From Pirellulales bacterium (lineage in GTDB: Bacteria; Planctomycetota; Planctomycetia; Pirellulales; Thermoguttaceae): 39,838 nucleotides of DNA. Made by a program: the position numbers and the translations under genes. Where the stretch lies: the NCBI GenBank assembly GCA_016936015.1, contig JAFGPV010000186.1:1-39838 (forward strand), in the 5' to 3' direction. The notes under the pieces were generated by a model, which saw only the letters and a program-made list of their open reading frames with translations, was not told the DNA's origin and made no database searches. Positions 1 through 8,097 of the stretch are shown in pieces; within the stretch, counting starts at the first letter, position 1; each line of letters opens with the position of its first letter.

Positions 1-1431
1 GTCAAAATGTAGTGAAGACTTTGGCCTAAAAATGAACGTAAGTCCTTTGCTATCAACGAGCCTGTCAGCGCAACTCCGTAACTTGGGGTAGAGCGTGCCA
101 TTTTCCACGGTCAGACCGCCGGAAAAATCCACGTAGGAGGAACTGCTTCCTCCCGTAATATTCTGAGTCCCCGTCCCCTTTTTCAGGACCGCCAGTATGC
201 CGCCGTTGTTACGAAGCGCCCCCGCGTAGGTGTATTCGGTGCCGGATGCAGTGTTGATCGTCAGCGTACAGGTGCCACTACTTGCGTCAATAAAGGCCTT
301 TTTCGCCGTTGATGGACTCACGTCGCAATCCAATCCTCCCACTGCCTGGTCGTTTCCATTGAGGTTCACGTATCCCCGGTAGCCGGTGAAATGGAGAACC
401 GAGGACGTCGAAAGCTGGCCGTCTTGCAGGAGATTTAAATAGACGCTGTTAGAGCTGTAGGACGCAAAGTTGACGTCTCCCTGCAGGGCCGGTCCGGCCG
501 AGGAGTCCAATTCCACGCTGTCCCGATAGATTTCGAGGGCGCCGGTGAAGGTGTTTTGATTGGTCAGTTTCAGGGTGCCCGTGCTGGTTTTCGTTAGTTT
601 GTAATCGCCGGAGATGATCCCGCTGACAGTGTTGGACGCTCCTCCTGTGGCTAGCGAGGCGTCGGCCGTCAACTCGATGTTGCCCGACAAATCGACGGCG
701 CCGGTCTCTCCGGTGAACATCAACGCGGCGCGGCTGGTGTGGAGGGAGTTTCCCGTTCCAAAACCGTAACCGCCGATGGAGAAGTTTTGGGTGAAGGTCC
801 CGTCGACGAGGAATCTCAGGGAGGATCCTTCATCAACGGCCACGCCGGCGGAGCCGTCCAGGGCCAAGGAAGAGGCGGCGTCGCAGAGTGCGCCGTCGGT
901 GACGGTCAAGGAGTTGTAGGTATTGGAACCGCCGAGGATGATTTTCGAATAACTTGCGGAAGGAGTGGCATACGCCCCACGGAGGACCAGGTCGCCCGTG
1001 GTGGAAATGTCCGAGTTGATGGTCGCCGCCGTTCCGGATACGGCGCCGTCGGGCATGGCGATCTCCGGCGCGGTCCCCGTCAGCGTGATCGGGCCTCCCT
1101 GGAGCGTGTACTGACGGAGGAACGTCAGCCCGGTGGCGGAGACGCCTCCGGCATCCACGGTGACGGTGTCGCCGGCGCCGTCGCCGACGTCGTAGCCGAA
1201 CTGCGCCGCGCCGCTGTCCCAGGTGGTATTTACAGACGACGCATCATCCCACCAGTTATAATTCGTGGTATTCCAATCGCCAGGCCCCTCTTGAACTCCG
1301 TCATCCAACGTTGTGATATCGGAATCCCAGATCAAGGTGGCGTTGGCGGAAGGAACGGCCAGGAAAGCGACGGACAGCAAAATCACACAGAAATAGAACA
1401 AGGTTCTTGCTGGACGATGTAAAAGACTCAT
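1..1431 (-). CDS. Secreted autotransporter-type beta-strand repeat protein, 3' end outside window
   Basis: An open frame of 477 codons runs without a stop from an ATG at 1431 down to base 1, so the C-terminus is missing. The start is supported by GGAGG six bases upstream. The N-terminus (MSLLHRPARTLFYFCVILL...) is a signal peptide ending near VPSANA. The body is rich in Gly, Thr, Ser, Asn and Asp, and contains segments such as 'GDYKLTKTSTGTLKLTNQNT' (about residue 270), which match the autotransporter-associated beta-strand repeat. In planctomycetes and verrucomicrobia such proteins are exported beta-solenoids, usually ending in PEP-CTERM or a similar anchor; that end cannot be seen here. Role unknown, probably cell-surface or matrix. 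It is divergent from the XylR-like regulator. Because it has no stop inside the window, a caller that needs closed ORFs would miss it. Confident in the coding call, moderate for the family. Confidence 0.85.
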   Translation of the reverse strand, partial: MSLLHRPARTLFYFCVILLSVAFLAVPSANATLIWDSDITTLDDGVQEGPGDWNTTNYNWWDDASSVNTTWDSGAAQFGYDVGDGAGDTVTVDAGGVSATGLTFLRQYTLQGGPITLTGTAPEIAMPDGAVSGTAATINSDISTTGDLVLRGAYATPSASYSKIILGGSNTYNSLTVTDGALCDAASSLALDGSAGVAVDEGSSLRFLVDGTFTQNFSIGGYGFGTGNSLHTSRAALMFTGETGAVDLSGNIELTADASLATGGASNTVSGIISGDYKLTKTSTGTLKLTNQNTFTGALEIYRDSVELDSSAGPALQGDVNFASYSSNSVYLNLLQDGQLSTSSVLHFTGYRGYVNLNGNDQAVGGLDCDVSPSTAKKAFIDASSGTCTLTINTASGTEYTYAGALRNNGGILAVLKKGTGTQNITGGSSSSYVDFSGGLTVENGTLYPKLRSCADRLVDSKGLTFIFRPKSSLHFD

Positions 1432-1950
1432 GAAGCACCTCCAAGACAAAAAAGGAAAAGGATGCGAAGTCTTGACGCGGCAGGACGGCCGCCGTCAATC
1501 CCCTCGGGCAGCGTCGGCGGATCGGATGTAAACCGGCAAAGGCCTCGTTCTCCATTTTTTGCCGGCCCCGCTGGACTGCCTCGAGAATCCGAGATAACCG
1601 TCACGCACCGGGCGTCGGTTTATCATCGTCTCCTGATCGAGGGTTTTTCTCTTCGAACGCTACCTCCTTTTTGTGGATTGCTTCTTCTGTGTTCCTGCCG
1701 CTCTTTCCGGTAAGGTTGAAAAGTTTCCCGGCCGCAAGGGCCGCGAGAGATTGTAATTCCTGGAGGAAAGTTACACGGGCGCGCCGCCCGAATAATAATC
1801 TTTCCAACCAGAAACAATAAATCCGGGAATTCCCTTCCCTTTTTTAAGATAGTCATGTACAATGCGGATAACAACGATTTATTTGCGCAAAGAGTCGTGA
1901 ATTTGCGAACGGCGGTTTTGCCCCGAAAACTCCCGATTACAATAGGAAAT
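1432..1950. other. Divergent intergenic region between surface protein and regulator
   Basis: About 420-520 bases, depending on the regulator start, between two divergent genes; it must hold both promoters. Short open frames here show no recognisable protein. The AT-rich part just before 1855 is the likeliest promoter zone of the regulator. I see no clear operator. Confidence 0.4.
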
Positions 1951-3249
1951 ATGGTTTCCGCCCCCAAACACAAACAGGTGGCTCTGGCTTTTCCCGTGGG
2001 CGTGCCCTGGCTGGCGCTCTGCATGCGCGGCATCGCCGAATACGCCCAGGAGCACGGGGGGTGGAACTTCTTGAGCAGCCTGGTGACCTTGATCGGCGCC
2101 AAGGAATTCTCGATCACCGTATCCGGACTCCGGGGTTGGCCGGGCGACGGCGTGATTGCCTTCATCAACGATCTCGCGGAGGCCCGGGCGGCCAAGCGGT
2201 TGGGCATCCCGGTCGTGGCCTTAAGCGGCATGATCGGCAACGTGGAACTGCCGCGGGTCATGGTCGATCACTACGCCATCGGCCGGCTGGGGGCCGAGCA
2301 CCTCCTGCAATGCGGATTCCGCCGGCTGGGCTTTTACGGGATCCGCGGCCCCTGGTACTCCCGTCAGCGGTGCCGCGGTTTCCGCGACCGCGCCGCCGAG
2401 GCGGGCGTCCCCTGCAGCGTTTTCGACCAACTCCCGGCGACCGATTCCCGGATGTCGTGGCAGAAGCGGGTGGCGCCCGTCGATCAGTGGCTCCAAACGT
2501 TGAAGCCGCCGGTGGGCATCATGGCGGTCCACGATTTCCGGGCAAGGATCCTCCTGGAAGAGTGCAACCGGCTCGGTCTGGACGTCCCCCACCAGGTGGC
2601 CCTGATCGGCGCCGACAACGATCCCACGATTTGCGAAAACTGTCAGCCCACCTTAAGCAGCGTGATGCGCAACGCCTGGCAGATCGGTTACGCGGCCGCC
2701 GCGCTGCTGGACAAGTTGATCTCCGGCAAAACGCCCCGACAGACCGAAATCGTGTTCCCGCCAGAAGGCGTCGCCCAGCGCCGTTCCACGGACACGATCG
2801 CGGTGGACGACCCCCAAGTCAGTGCAGCGGTCCATCTCATGCACGATCATCTGGCCGAAGTCGTGGGAATCGAGAGCATCCTCGCCCAGGTCCCCGTTTC
2901 CCGACGATTCCTGGAAAAGCGGTTTCAAAATCTTTTCGGTTGCACTCCCTACCAATACCTCTGCCGGCTCCGCATCGAAAGGGCCAAGCAGTTGCTCCGC
3001 AACGGGGAGCGGATCAAGTTGCGTTCCCTGGCCAAAACCTGCGGCTTCACGAATTCCGACCACATGCGTCTGGTGTTTCATCGGACGACGGGTTTGACGC
3101 CGGGCGAGTACCGTCGCAAGCATGCGTCGCGGAAACGCCCCGCCTCGGGACAGAAAAAGGGACGGCATAAAATCGAAAGTGACGTCCCGGCGCAAGGGAT
3201 CTGGAAAACGCGATCGACTGGACGAAAGAAAACGCCTGCGGTAAAGTAA
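1951..3249 (+). CDS. XylR-type transcriptional regulator (LacI-like sensor + AraC HTH)
   Basis: Residues about 1-280 form a periplasmic-binding-protein-like sensor of the LacI/XylR kind, starting at 'KQVALAFPVGVPWLALCMRG' and containing 'GRLGAEHLLQCGFRRLGFYG' and 'VALIGADNDPTICENCQPTL'. The last 110 residues hold an AraC-type double helix-turn-helix: 'VPVSRRFLEKRFQNLFG' and 'LRSLAKTCGFTNSDHMRLVF' followed by the typical 'TGLTPGEYRR'. This sensor-plus-AraC layout is that of xylose regulator XylR and is very abundant in planctomycetes, where it usually controls sugar genes nearby. I chose the ATG at 1951 because the family starts a few residues before the first beta-strand; an ATG at 1855 would add 32 residues without resemblance to the family. 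It stands 50 bases before the epimerase-like gene, so local control of the 3.3-7.3 kb genes is plausible. The ligand is unknown; naming it xylR would overstate the evidence. Confidence 0.9.
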   Translation: MVSAPKHKQVALAFPVGVPWLALCMRGIAEYAQEHGGWNFLSSLVTLIGAKEFSITVSGLRGWPGDGVIAFINDLAEARAAKRLGIPVVALSGMIGNVELPRVMVDHYAIGRLGAEHLLQCGFRRLGFYGIRGPWYSRQRCRGFRDRAAEAGVPCSVFDQLPATDSRMSWQKRVAPVDQWLQTLKPPVGIMAVHDFRARILLEECNRLGLDVPHQVALIGADNDPTICENCQPTLSSVMRNAWQIGYAAAALLDKLISGKTPRQTEIVFPPEGVAQRRSTDTIAVDDPQVSAAVHLMHDHLAEVVGIESILAQVPVSRRFLEKRFQNLFGCTPYQYLCRLRIERAKQLLRNGERIKLRSLAKTCGFTNSDHMRLVFHRTTGLTPGEYRRKHASRKRPASGQKKGRHKIESDVPAQGIWKTRSTGRKKTPAVK

Positions 3250-3299
3250 CAATCCTTCCAAAGTAATTTCCGATTTCCATTTTCACCAAGTAATCCATT

Positions 3300-4343
3300 A
3301 TGATCCTTTCCCTGCTTCCTGACACCATTGATGATGTGGACCAGTTGGATGACCTTCTTAGCCAACCCACCGAAGCGGCGTTGGACGTCCTTTCCCGAAT
3401 CGAAGGCGATTTGATCGTCCTGGGCGCAGGCGGAAAAATGGGACCTTCCTTGGCGCAGATGGCAAGACGCGCCGACGAAACCACCGGCCTGAAGCGGACA
3501 ATCCTCGGCGTGGATCGTTACTTCTCCCCCGAAACCCGCCAGAAACTCGAGGCCCGCCACATTAAAACCCTCCAGGGCGACCTGCTCGATCCCGCCTTTC
3601 TTGAATTCCTGCCCGAGGTCCCCAACGTCGTCTTCATGGCGGGAATGAAATTCGGCAGTTCGGGCAACCAGTCGCTCACCTGGGCGCTGAACGCCTATCT
3701 GCCCTCGCTGGTCTGCCGCAAGTTCCGCACCGCCCGCATCGTCGCCTTTTCCACCGGCAACGTCTACGGCCTGACGCCGGTCGACGGCGGCGGCTCCGTC
3801 GAAACCGATCCGCCCAATCCCTGCGGCGAGTACGCCATGAGCTGCCTCGGCCGGGAGCGGATGTTCGAATATTTCAGCGAAACCTTGGACCTCCCCGTCG
3901 CGCTGATCCGCTTGAATTACGCCGTGGAAATGCGGTACGGCGTGCTGGTCGATCTCGCCCAAAAGGTGCATCAGGAAGAGGAAATCGATCTGACGATGGG
4001 CTACGTCAACGTCATTTGGCAGGGCGACGCCTTGGCCGCGGTCCTCTGCGCGCTCGACGTCGCCGCCAGCCCGGCGCGGTTCCTCAACGTGACCGGTCCC
4101 GAGCGGCTCCGCGTCCGCGACGTGGCCCGACAGTTCGGCCGCCTCTTGGGCAAGACTCCCCGGTTTGTCGGCGCCGAAGCCCCCGAAGCCCTCTTGAATA
4201 ACGCCGCGGAGTCGTACCGCCTCTACGGGAAGCCCCGCGTTTCCGCCGAGCAGATGATCCCTTGGATCGCCCACTGGATCAACCGCGGCCAACCCAGCCT
4301 CGGCAAGCCCACGCACTATGAAGTCCGCAACGGAGTGTTTTAA
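3300..4343 (+). CDS. NAD-dependent epimerase/dehydratase-like protein with altered active site
   Basis: A 347-residue extended short-chain dehydrogenase. The Rossmann nucleotide site is 'LIVLGAGGKMGPSLAQMA' near residue 40 (GxGGxxG), followed by 'LQGDLLDPAF' (acidic residue after beta-3/4), 'VVFMAG' and 'VAFSTGNVYG' (active-site Ser/Thr strand). The catalytic YxxxK position reads 'GEYAMSCLGRERMFEYF', so the Tyr is present but the Lys is replaced by Cys. A C-terminal substrate domain follows ('FLNVTGPERLRVRDVARQFG'). Members normally interconvert nucleotide sugars or oxidise/reduce sugars with NAD(P). The 45-residue N-terminal extension before the Rossmann fold is also unusual. It follows the regulator by 50 bases and precedes the BNR protein, suggesting a sugar-related role. 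Whether it is an active oxidoreductase cannot be said. Confidence 0.85.
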   Translation: MILSLLPDTIDDVDQLDDLLSQPTEAALDVLSRIEGDLIVLGAGGKMGPSLAQMARRADETTGLKRTILGVDRYFSPETRQKLEARHIKTLQGDLLDPAFLEFLPEVPNVVFMAGMKFGSSGNQSLTWALNAYLPSLVCRKFRTARIVAFSTGNVYGLTPVDGGGSVETDPPNPCGEYAMSCLGRERMFEYFSETLDLPVALIRLNYAVEMRYGVLVDLAQKVHQEEEIDLTMGYVNVIWQGDALAAVLCALDVAASPARFLNVTGPERLRVRDVARQFGRLLGKTPRFVGAEAPEALLNNAAESYRLYGKPRVSAEQMIPWIAHWINRGQPSLGKPTHYEVRNGVF

Positions 4344-4433
4344 GGTAAAAAATTTCGTAGATTGCATCTCAGCTTAACGAACTTGCATTATCCCACGTCC
4401 CGCGACGGCGATTGCGGGAGAGGAATACCGGGA

Positions 4434-4500
4434 TAGCCGGCGGCTAACAGCCGCCGAGAGTTGTAGATTATTCCGCTCGGCGGCTGTTCGCCGCCGGCTA
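4434..4500. repeat. Palindromic intergenic repeat, copy 1
   Basis: Two 25-base arms (4434-4458 and 4476-4500) are inverted copies with a single mismatch; the arm core is AGCCGGCGGCTAACAGCCGC. Each arm is itself a small hairpin (CGGCGGCT/AGCCGCCG around a 3-base loop), so the element can form a cruciform or two hairpins. A perfect copy lies at 29660-29721 and a decayed one at 33924-33977. It has the look of a REP-like dispersed element; it could also act as a transcription terminator between the epimerase-like and BNR genes. Confidence 0.85.
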
Positions 4501-4571
4501 TTGATTACAATTCTTGTTTCTTGAGAGTCGATAAACCGGTTCCTCTCGACCACGCCCTTGGATGATCCATC

Positions 4572-5978
4572 ATGAAATGTCAGAATTCCATCCCATTTTT
4601 AAAAGTCTTCCTCTTCCAGGGAATCTTGACGCTCGGTTTGCTCTCGCTGCTGGGCGACGCCGGCCGGGCCAGTCCGAAAGACGACGGTTACCGCGGAATC
4701 TGGTTCACGCTCGGCCAGAAAACCCCCTACGGCGATAAGTATTCCGGCGGCCTGGGGACCTATACCGCCAACCACGTGCCGATGGCCGTTTACTCCCCAG
4801 AGACCAAGAAAACGTTCTTCGTTTACGGGGGAGCCAAACAGGGCAAGCGGCACCTGCTGGAGATGATCTCCTACTACGATCACGTCCGTCGCGTAGTGCC
4901 CCGGCCCACGATCGTCCACGACAAAAAGGGAGTCAACGATCCCCACGACAATCCCAGCCTCTGCATCGACGGGAAAGGCTACCTCTGGGTCTTCATCAGC
5001 GGCCGGGGACGCAAACGGCCCGGGTTCATCTATCGCAGCGCCAAGCCCTACGACATCGACGACTTCCAACTCCAATGGCAAGGCGAGATCACCTATCCGC
5101 AGCCCCGGTGGATCGAAGGCAAGGGCTTTCTGCACCTCTTCACCAAGTACACCAACGGCCGGGAACTGTACTGGAGCACCAGTCCCGACGGCCGCACCTG
5201 GGCCAAAGACCATAAGTTCGCCGGCATCGAGGGCCATTATCAGACCAGCCACCAAGTCGGCAACCGCGTCATCACCGCCTTCAACCGGCACCCGGGCCAC
5301 AAGCCCGACAACCGCACCGACCTCTATTACATGGAAACCGACGACTTCGGCAAGACCTGGAAGAACGACCGGGGCGAAACGCTGAAACTCCCCTTGACCA
5401 AACCGGACAATCCCGCCCGGGTCCGCAACTACTCGGCCGAAAAACGGATGGTCTACATCGCCGATCTCGACCTGGACGCGCAAGGCCGGCCGGCCATCCT
5501 CTACATCACCAGCGCCAGTTACATCCCCGGCCCTCCCGGCAAGCCGCGGTGGTGGACCGTCGCCCACTGGACGGGCGATCGTTGGGAATATACCGAGATC
5601 ACCCACGCCAATCATAACTATTGCGTCGGAGAACTGACGATCGAGGGGAACACCTGGCGCATCATCGGCCCGACGGAGCCGGGGCCGCAGCCGATCGGAA
5701 CCGGCGGCGAAGTCGCCCTCTGGATCAGCCGCGACGAAGGCAAGACCTGGACCAAACAGCGCGACGTCACCCGCCACAGCCCGATGAACCACACCTACGT
5801 CCGCCGCGTGATCGACGCCCATCCCGAGTTTTACGCCTACTGGGCCGACGGCAATCCCGACAAATTCTCCCCCTCTCGTCTCTACTTCTGCGACAAGACC
5901 GGCGAGAAGGTCTGGCAACTTCCGTCGATGATGTACGGCGATTGTGAGACACCGAAGTTGATTACGAAGGAGAAATAG
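4572..5978 (+). CDS. Secreted BNR_4-type beta-propeller protein
   Basis: A 468-residue protein with an N-terminal signal peptide (hydrophobic 'GILTLGLLSLLGDAGRAS'). The mature part begins 'DDGYRGIWFTLGQKTPYGDK' and has Asp-box/BNR-like motifs spread over the chain: 'STSPDGRTW' (about residue 205), 'TDDFGKTWKNDRG' (about 258) and 'SRDEGKTWTKQ' (about 387). This fits the BNR_4 repeat family, a propeller fold found in some polysaccharide lyases (for example ulvan lyases) and in many uncharacterised exported proteins. The substrate is not predictable from sequence. It lies 61 bases before a sugar-type MFS transporter on the same strand, which suggests outside degradation followed by uptake. There is no obvious Shine-Dalgarno; the ATG at 4572 is the only start giving a signal peptide. 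Confidence 0.87.
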   Translation: MKCQNSIPFLKVFLFQGILTLGLLSLLGDAGRASPKDDGYRGIWFTLGQKTPYGDKYSGGLGTYTANHVPMAVYSPETKKTFFVYGGAKQGKRHLLEMISYYDHVRRVVPRPTIVHDKKGVNDPHDNPSLCIDGKGYLWVFISGRGRKRPGFIYRSAKPYDIDDFQLQWQGEITYPQPRWIEGKGFLHLFTKYTNGRELYWSTSPDGRTWAKDHKFAGIEGHYQTSHQVGNRVITAFNRHPGHKPDNRTDLYYMETDDFGKTWKNDRGETLKLPLTKPDNPARVRNYSAEKRMVYIADLDLDAQGRPAILYITSASYIPGPPGKPRWWTVAHWTGDRWEYTEITHANHNYCVGELTIEGNTWRIIGPTEPGPQPIGTGGEVALWISRDEGKTWTKQRDVTRHSPMNHTYVRRVIDAHPEFYAYWADGNPDKFSPSRLYFCDKTGEKVWQLPSMMYGDCETPKLITKEK

Positions 5979-6039
5979 ACTCCCGGGGAGCCCGTTTGCT
6001 CTTGATTGAAACTGATTCAAAACTCGGTGCTTATCCCAC

Positions 6040-7338
6040 ATGAAGCCTTTTTCAAACTCCTCCAGTCCGTTGAAGGATCGACTTCCGTCTCTTTCCCCAG
6101 CGGATCATCTCGGGCCGGGATCCCGGCGGTGGTTAGTGCTGTTGGCGGCCATGTTGGGTTGGATGTTCGACGGGGTGGAGATGGGCTTGTTCCCGATCGC
6201 CGCCCGGCCGGCGCTGCAGGACCTGCTGAACATCACCAACGACGCCCGCGTCGGCCCGTGGATCGCCGTCTTGACGGCCTTGTTCCTCCTCGGCGCGGCG
6301 ACCGGCGGGCTGTTGTTCGGCTGGCTCGGCGACCGGCTCGGCCGCGTCTCGAGCATGGCGATCAGCATCTTCACTTATTCACTGTTTACCGGCGCCTGCT
6401 ATTTCGCCCAGGAACCGTGGCATTTGGGCGTCTGCCGTTTTTTTGCGGCCTTGGGGATGGGCGGTGAATGGTCGCTGGGCGTGGCCCTGGTCGTGGAGTG
6501 TTGGCCCGACCGGCTCCGCCCCCTCTTGGCCGGTGTGATCGGCGCGGCCGGCAACCTCGGCCTCCTGCTGATTGCCGTGATGGCCATGTCCTTCCGCGTC
6601 ACGGCCGAATCGTGGCGTTGGACGATGTTGGCCTGCGCCTCGCCGGCGGCCCTGGCCCTGTTCGTGATTCTGTTTCTGCCCGAGTCGGCCCGGTGGAAAG
6701 AATCGGTGAAGAAGAAGGCGGCCCAGCCGCTGCGCGAGCTGTTCTCCCCCCGGCTTATCCGGCCGGTCCTGTTGGGCATCCTCTTTTCCTCGATTCCGCT
6801 GATTGGAACCTGGGGCGCCGTGACCGCCTTCATGCCGTCCTGGGTCGATCAACTCGTCGGCCCCGAGAATCCGCACGCCAAGGGGACCGTGCTCTGCATC
6901 GTCTCGTTGGGGGCAATCGTCGGCTGTTTTCTCGGGCCGCTGGTCGGCGCGAAATTCGGCCGCCGGCCCGCGTACTTCGGCCTCTGTCTCTTCTCCTTCA
7001 TCGTCGTCGAGGCCCTGTTCTTCGGCATGAAATCGTACAACGGCCTCTTTCTCGTGATGGCGGGACTGGCGGGCTGCGCGACGGCCTCGTTTTACGGATG
7101 GCTCCCCTTGTATCTGCCGGAGCTGTTTCCCACCCGCGTCCGCGCCACGGCCCAAGGCGTCTGCTACAACTCGGGCCGCATCTTCGCCGCGGTCGGCTCG
7201 CTCACCACCGGCCAACTCTTGGCGATCTTCCACGGAAGCTACGCCCAGGCCTGCGCCGCCGTCTGCTTCGTCTATCTCATCGGCATGGCCGCCATCTGGC
7301 TCGCCCCCGAAACCAAAGGCAAACCCCTGCCCGAATAA
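6040..7338 (+). CDS. MFS transporter, sugar/sialic acid or organic acid:H+ symporter type
   Basis: A 432-residue membrane protein with about 12 hydrophobic segments. Family marks: 'GWMFDGVEMGLFP' in the first segment, the MFS loop signature 'GWLGDRLGRVSSM' between segments 2 and 3, 'FFAALGMGGEWSLGVALV' in segment 4, and 'LPLYLPELFPTRVRATAQG' in the second half. The D-x-(V)-E/M first-helix pattern and 'GMGGEW' are common in the metabolite:H+ symporter branch that includes sialate, benzoate and shikimate carriers. It would bring a small acid or sugar through the inner membrane. The position after the BNR propeller gene suggests it imports what that enzyme releases. The start at 6040 has no clear ribosome site; the first 30 residues are a plausible cytoplasmic tail. 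Confidence 0.92.
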   Translation: MKPFSNSSSPLKDRLPSLSPADHLGPGSRRWLVLLAAMLGWMFDGVEMGLFPIAARPALQDLLNITNDARVGPWIAVLTALFLLGAATGGLLFGWLGDRLGRVSSMAISIFTYSLFTGACYFAQEPWHLGVCRFFAALGMGGEWSLGVALVVECWPDRLRPLLAGVIGAAGNLGLLLIAVMAMSFRVTAESWRWTMLACASPAALALFVILFLPESARWKESVKKKAAQPLRELFSPRLIRPVLLGILFSSIPLIGTWGAVTAFMPSWVDQLVGPENPHAKGTVLCIVSLGAIVGCFLGPLVGAKFGRRPAYFGLCLFSFIVVEALFFGMKSYNGLFLVMAGLAGCATASFYGWLPLYLPELFPTRVRATAQGVCYNSGRIFAAVGSLTTGQLLAIFHGSYAQACAAVCFVYLIGMAAIWLAPETKGKPLPE

Positions 7339-7346
7339 CAAAAAGT

Positions 7347-7375
7347 CCGTGGGTTGCGCTGCGCTCCACCCACGG
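7347..7375. repeat. Hairpin after MFS gene (CCGTGGGT...ACCCACGG)
   Basis: Eight-base arms at 7347-7354 and 7368-7375 enclose TGCGCTGCGCTCC. It begins 9 bases after the transporter stop codon. It may end transcription by its stem although no T-run follows; its wording is typical of repeats scattered between genes in such genomes. Confidence 0.6.
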
Positions 7376-8097
7376 CTATTCGAACGTAACCGCTACGCGG
7401 TCATTTTCTAAACCCTCACATCCTCCATCTTGAATCCCTCCTCCGCTCTCCAGCGGGGTGGCCTAAAAACACGGTTGCAAACCCTTCTCCAGTGGATATA
7501 ATGTATATCTGTACATGCTGTCAAGAATGCAACCCGAGACCCCACTTTCGCCCATAGGGAAAAGATGCGCCCACTCTCCCCCCAGACTCCGCCGGTGACG
7601 CATCCAGACGCATTGTGTGTCATTCGTACTCTTCGTGGACTTCGTGGATCATTCATCGGCCGAAAGACCATTCTGGCAAGACCATCAACCCTCACCCAAC
7701 CGAGGGTCCACCCGTGCATTTTTCGATTCTTGATGCCCAACTCACTACCCTTCACGACCCACGACTTTCCCCAGCACTCCAGTGAAAAAATTTCACCCCG
7801 AAAAATCCCATATTCCACGAGAAAAACACAGAACTCAGTCTTGGCTCGCCTATTTAAAAACGTCAACAACTCACTCTAGCCAAAGGGAGCCGTCATCCAT
7901 CAAACCCCGAAAAACACCGCACCAAACGGCCTTCACGCCGGAAAAGTGCTCAACAATTCACCCACAACAATTCCCGCGCGGTCCCGGAAAATCCGGCACT
8001 TGAAGACCCCCTATTGTGCAAAAATTCAGGCCGAAAAGGAGCACCAAAGATGAAGAGATCCAAACAAGGCATGCACCACTCCCGATTATCCGGGATT
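7376..8097. other. Long intergenic region without a recognisable gene
   Basis: About 720 bases between the convergent transporter and DapA-like genes. Open frames on both strands give low-complexity or repeat-like translations with no family. The stretch has phrases such as CTTCGTGGACTTCGTGGATC (near 7637), repetitive in themselves. GC drops after about 7780. I see no tRNA or known riboswitch. Confidence 0.5.

Noticed and set aside
4599-6041. 480-codon open frame opposite the BNR gene
   Set aside because: Its Val/Gly/Asp-rich translation is a GC-rich shadow without a family; the plus strand has a signal peptide and BNR motifs.
7408-7869. 153-codon minus-strand frame after the MFS gene
   Set aside because: Translation of repeat-like intergenic sequence, no family, no ribosome site.
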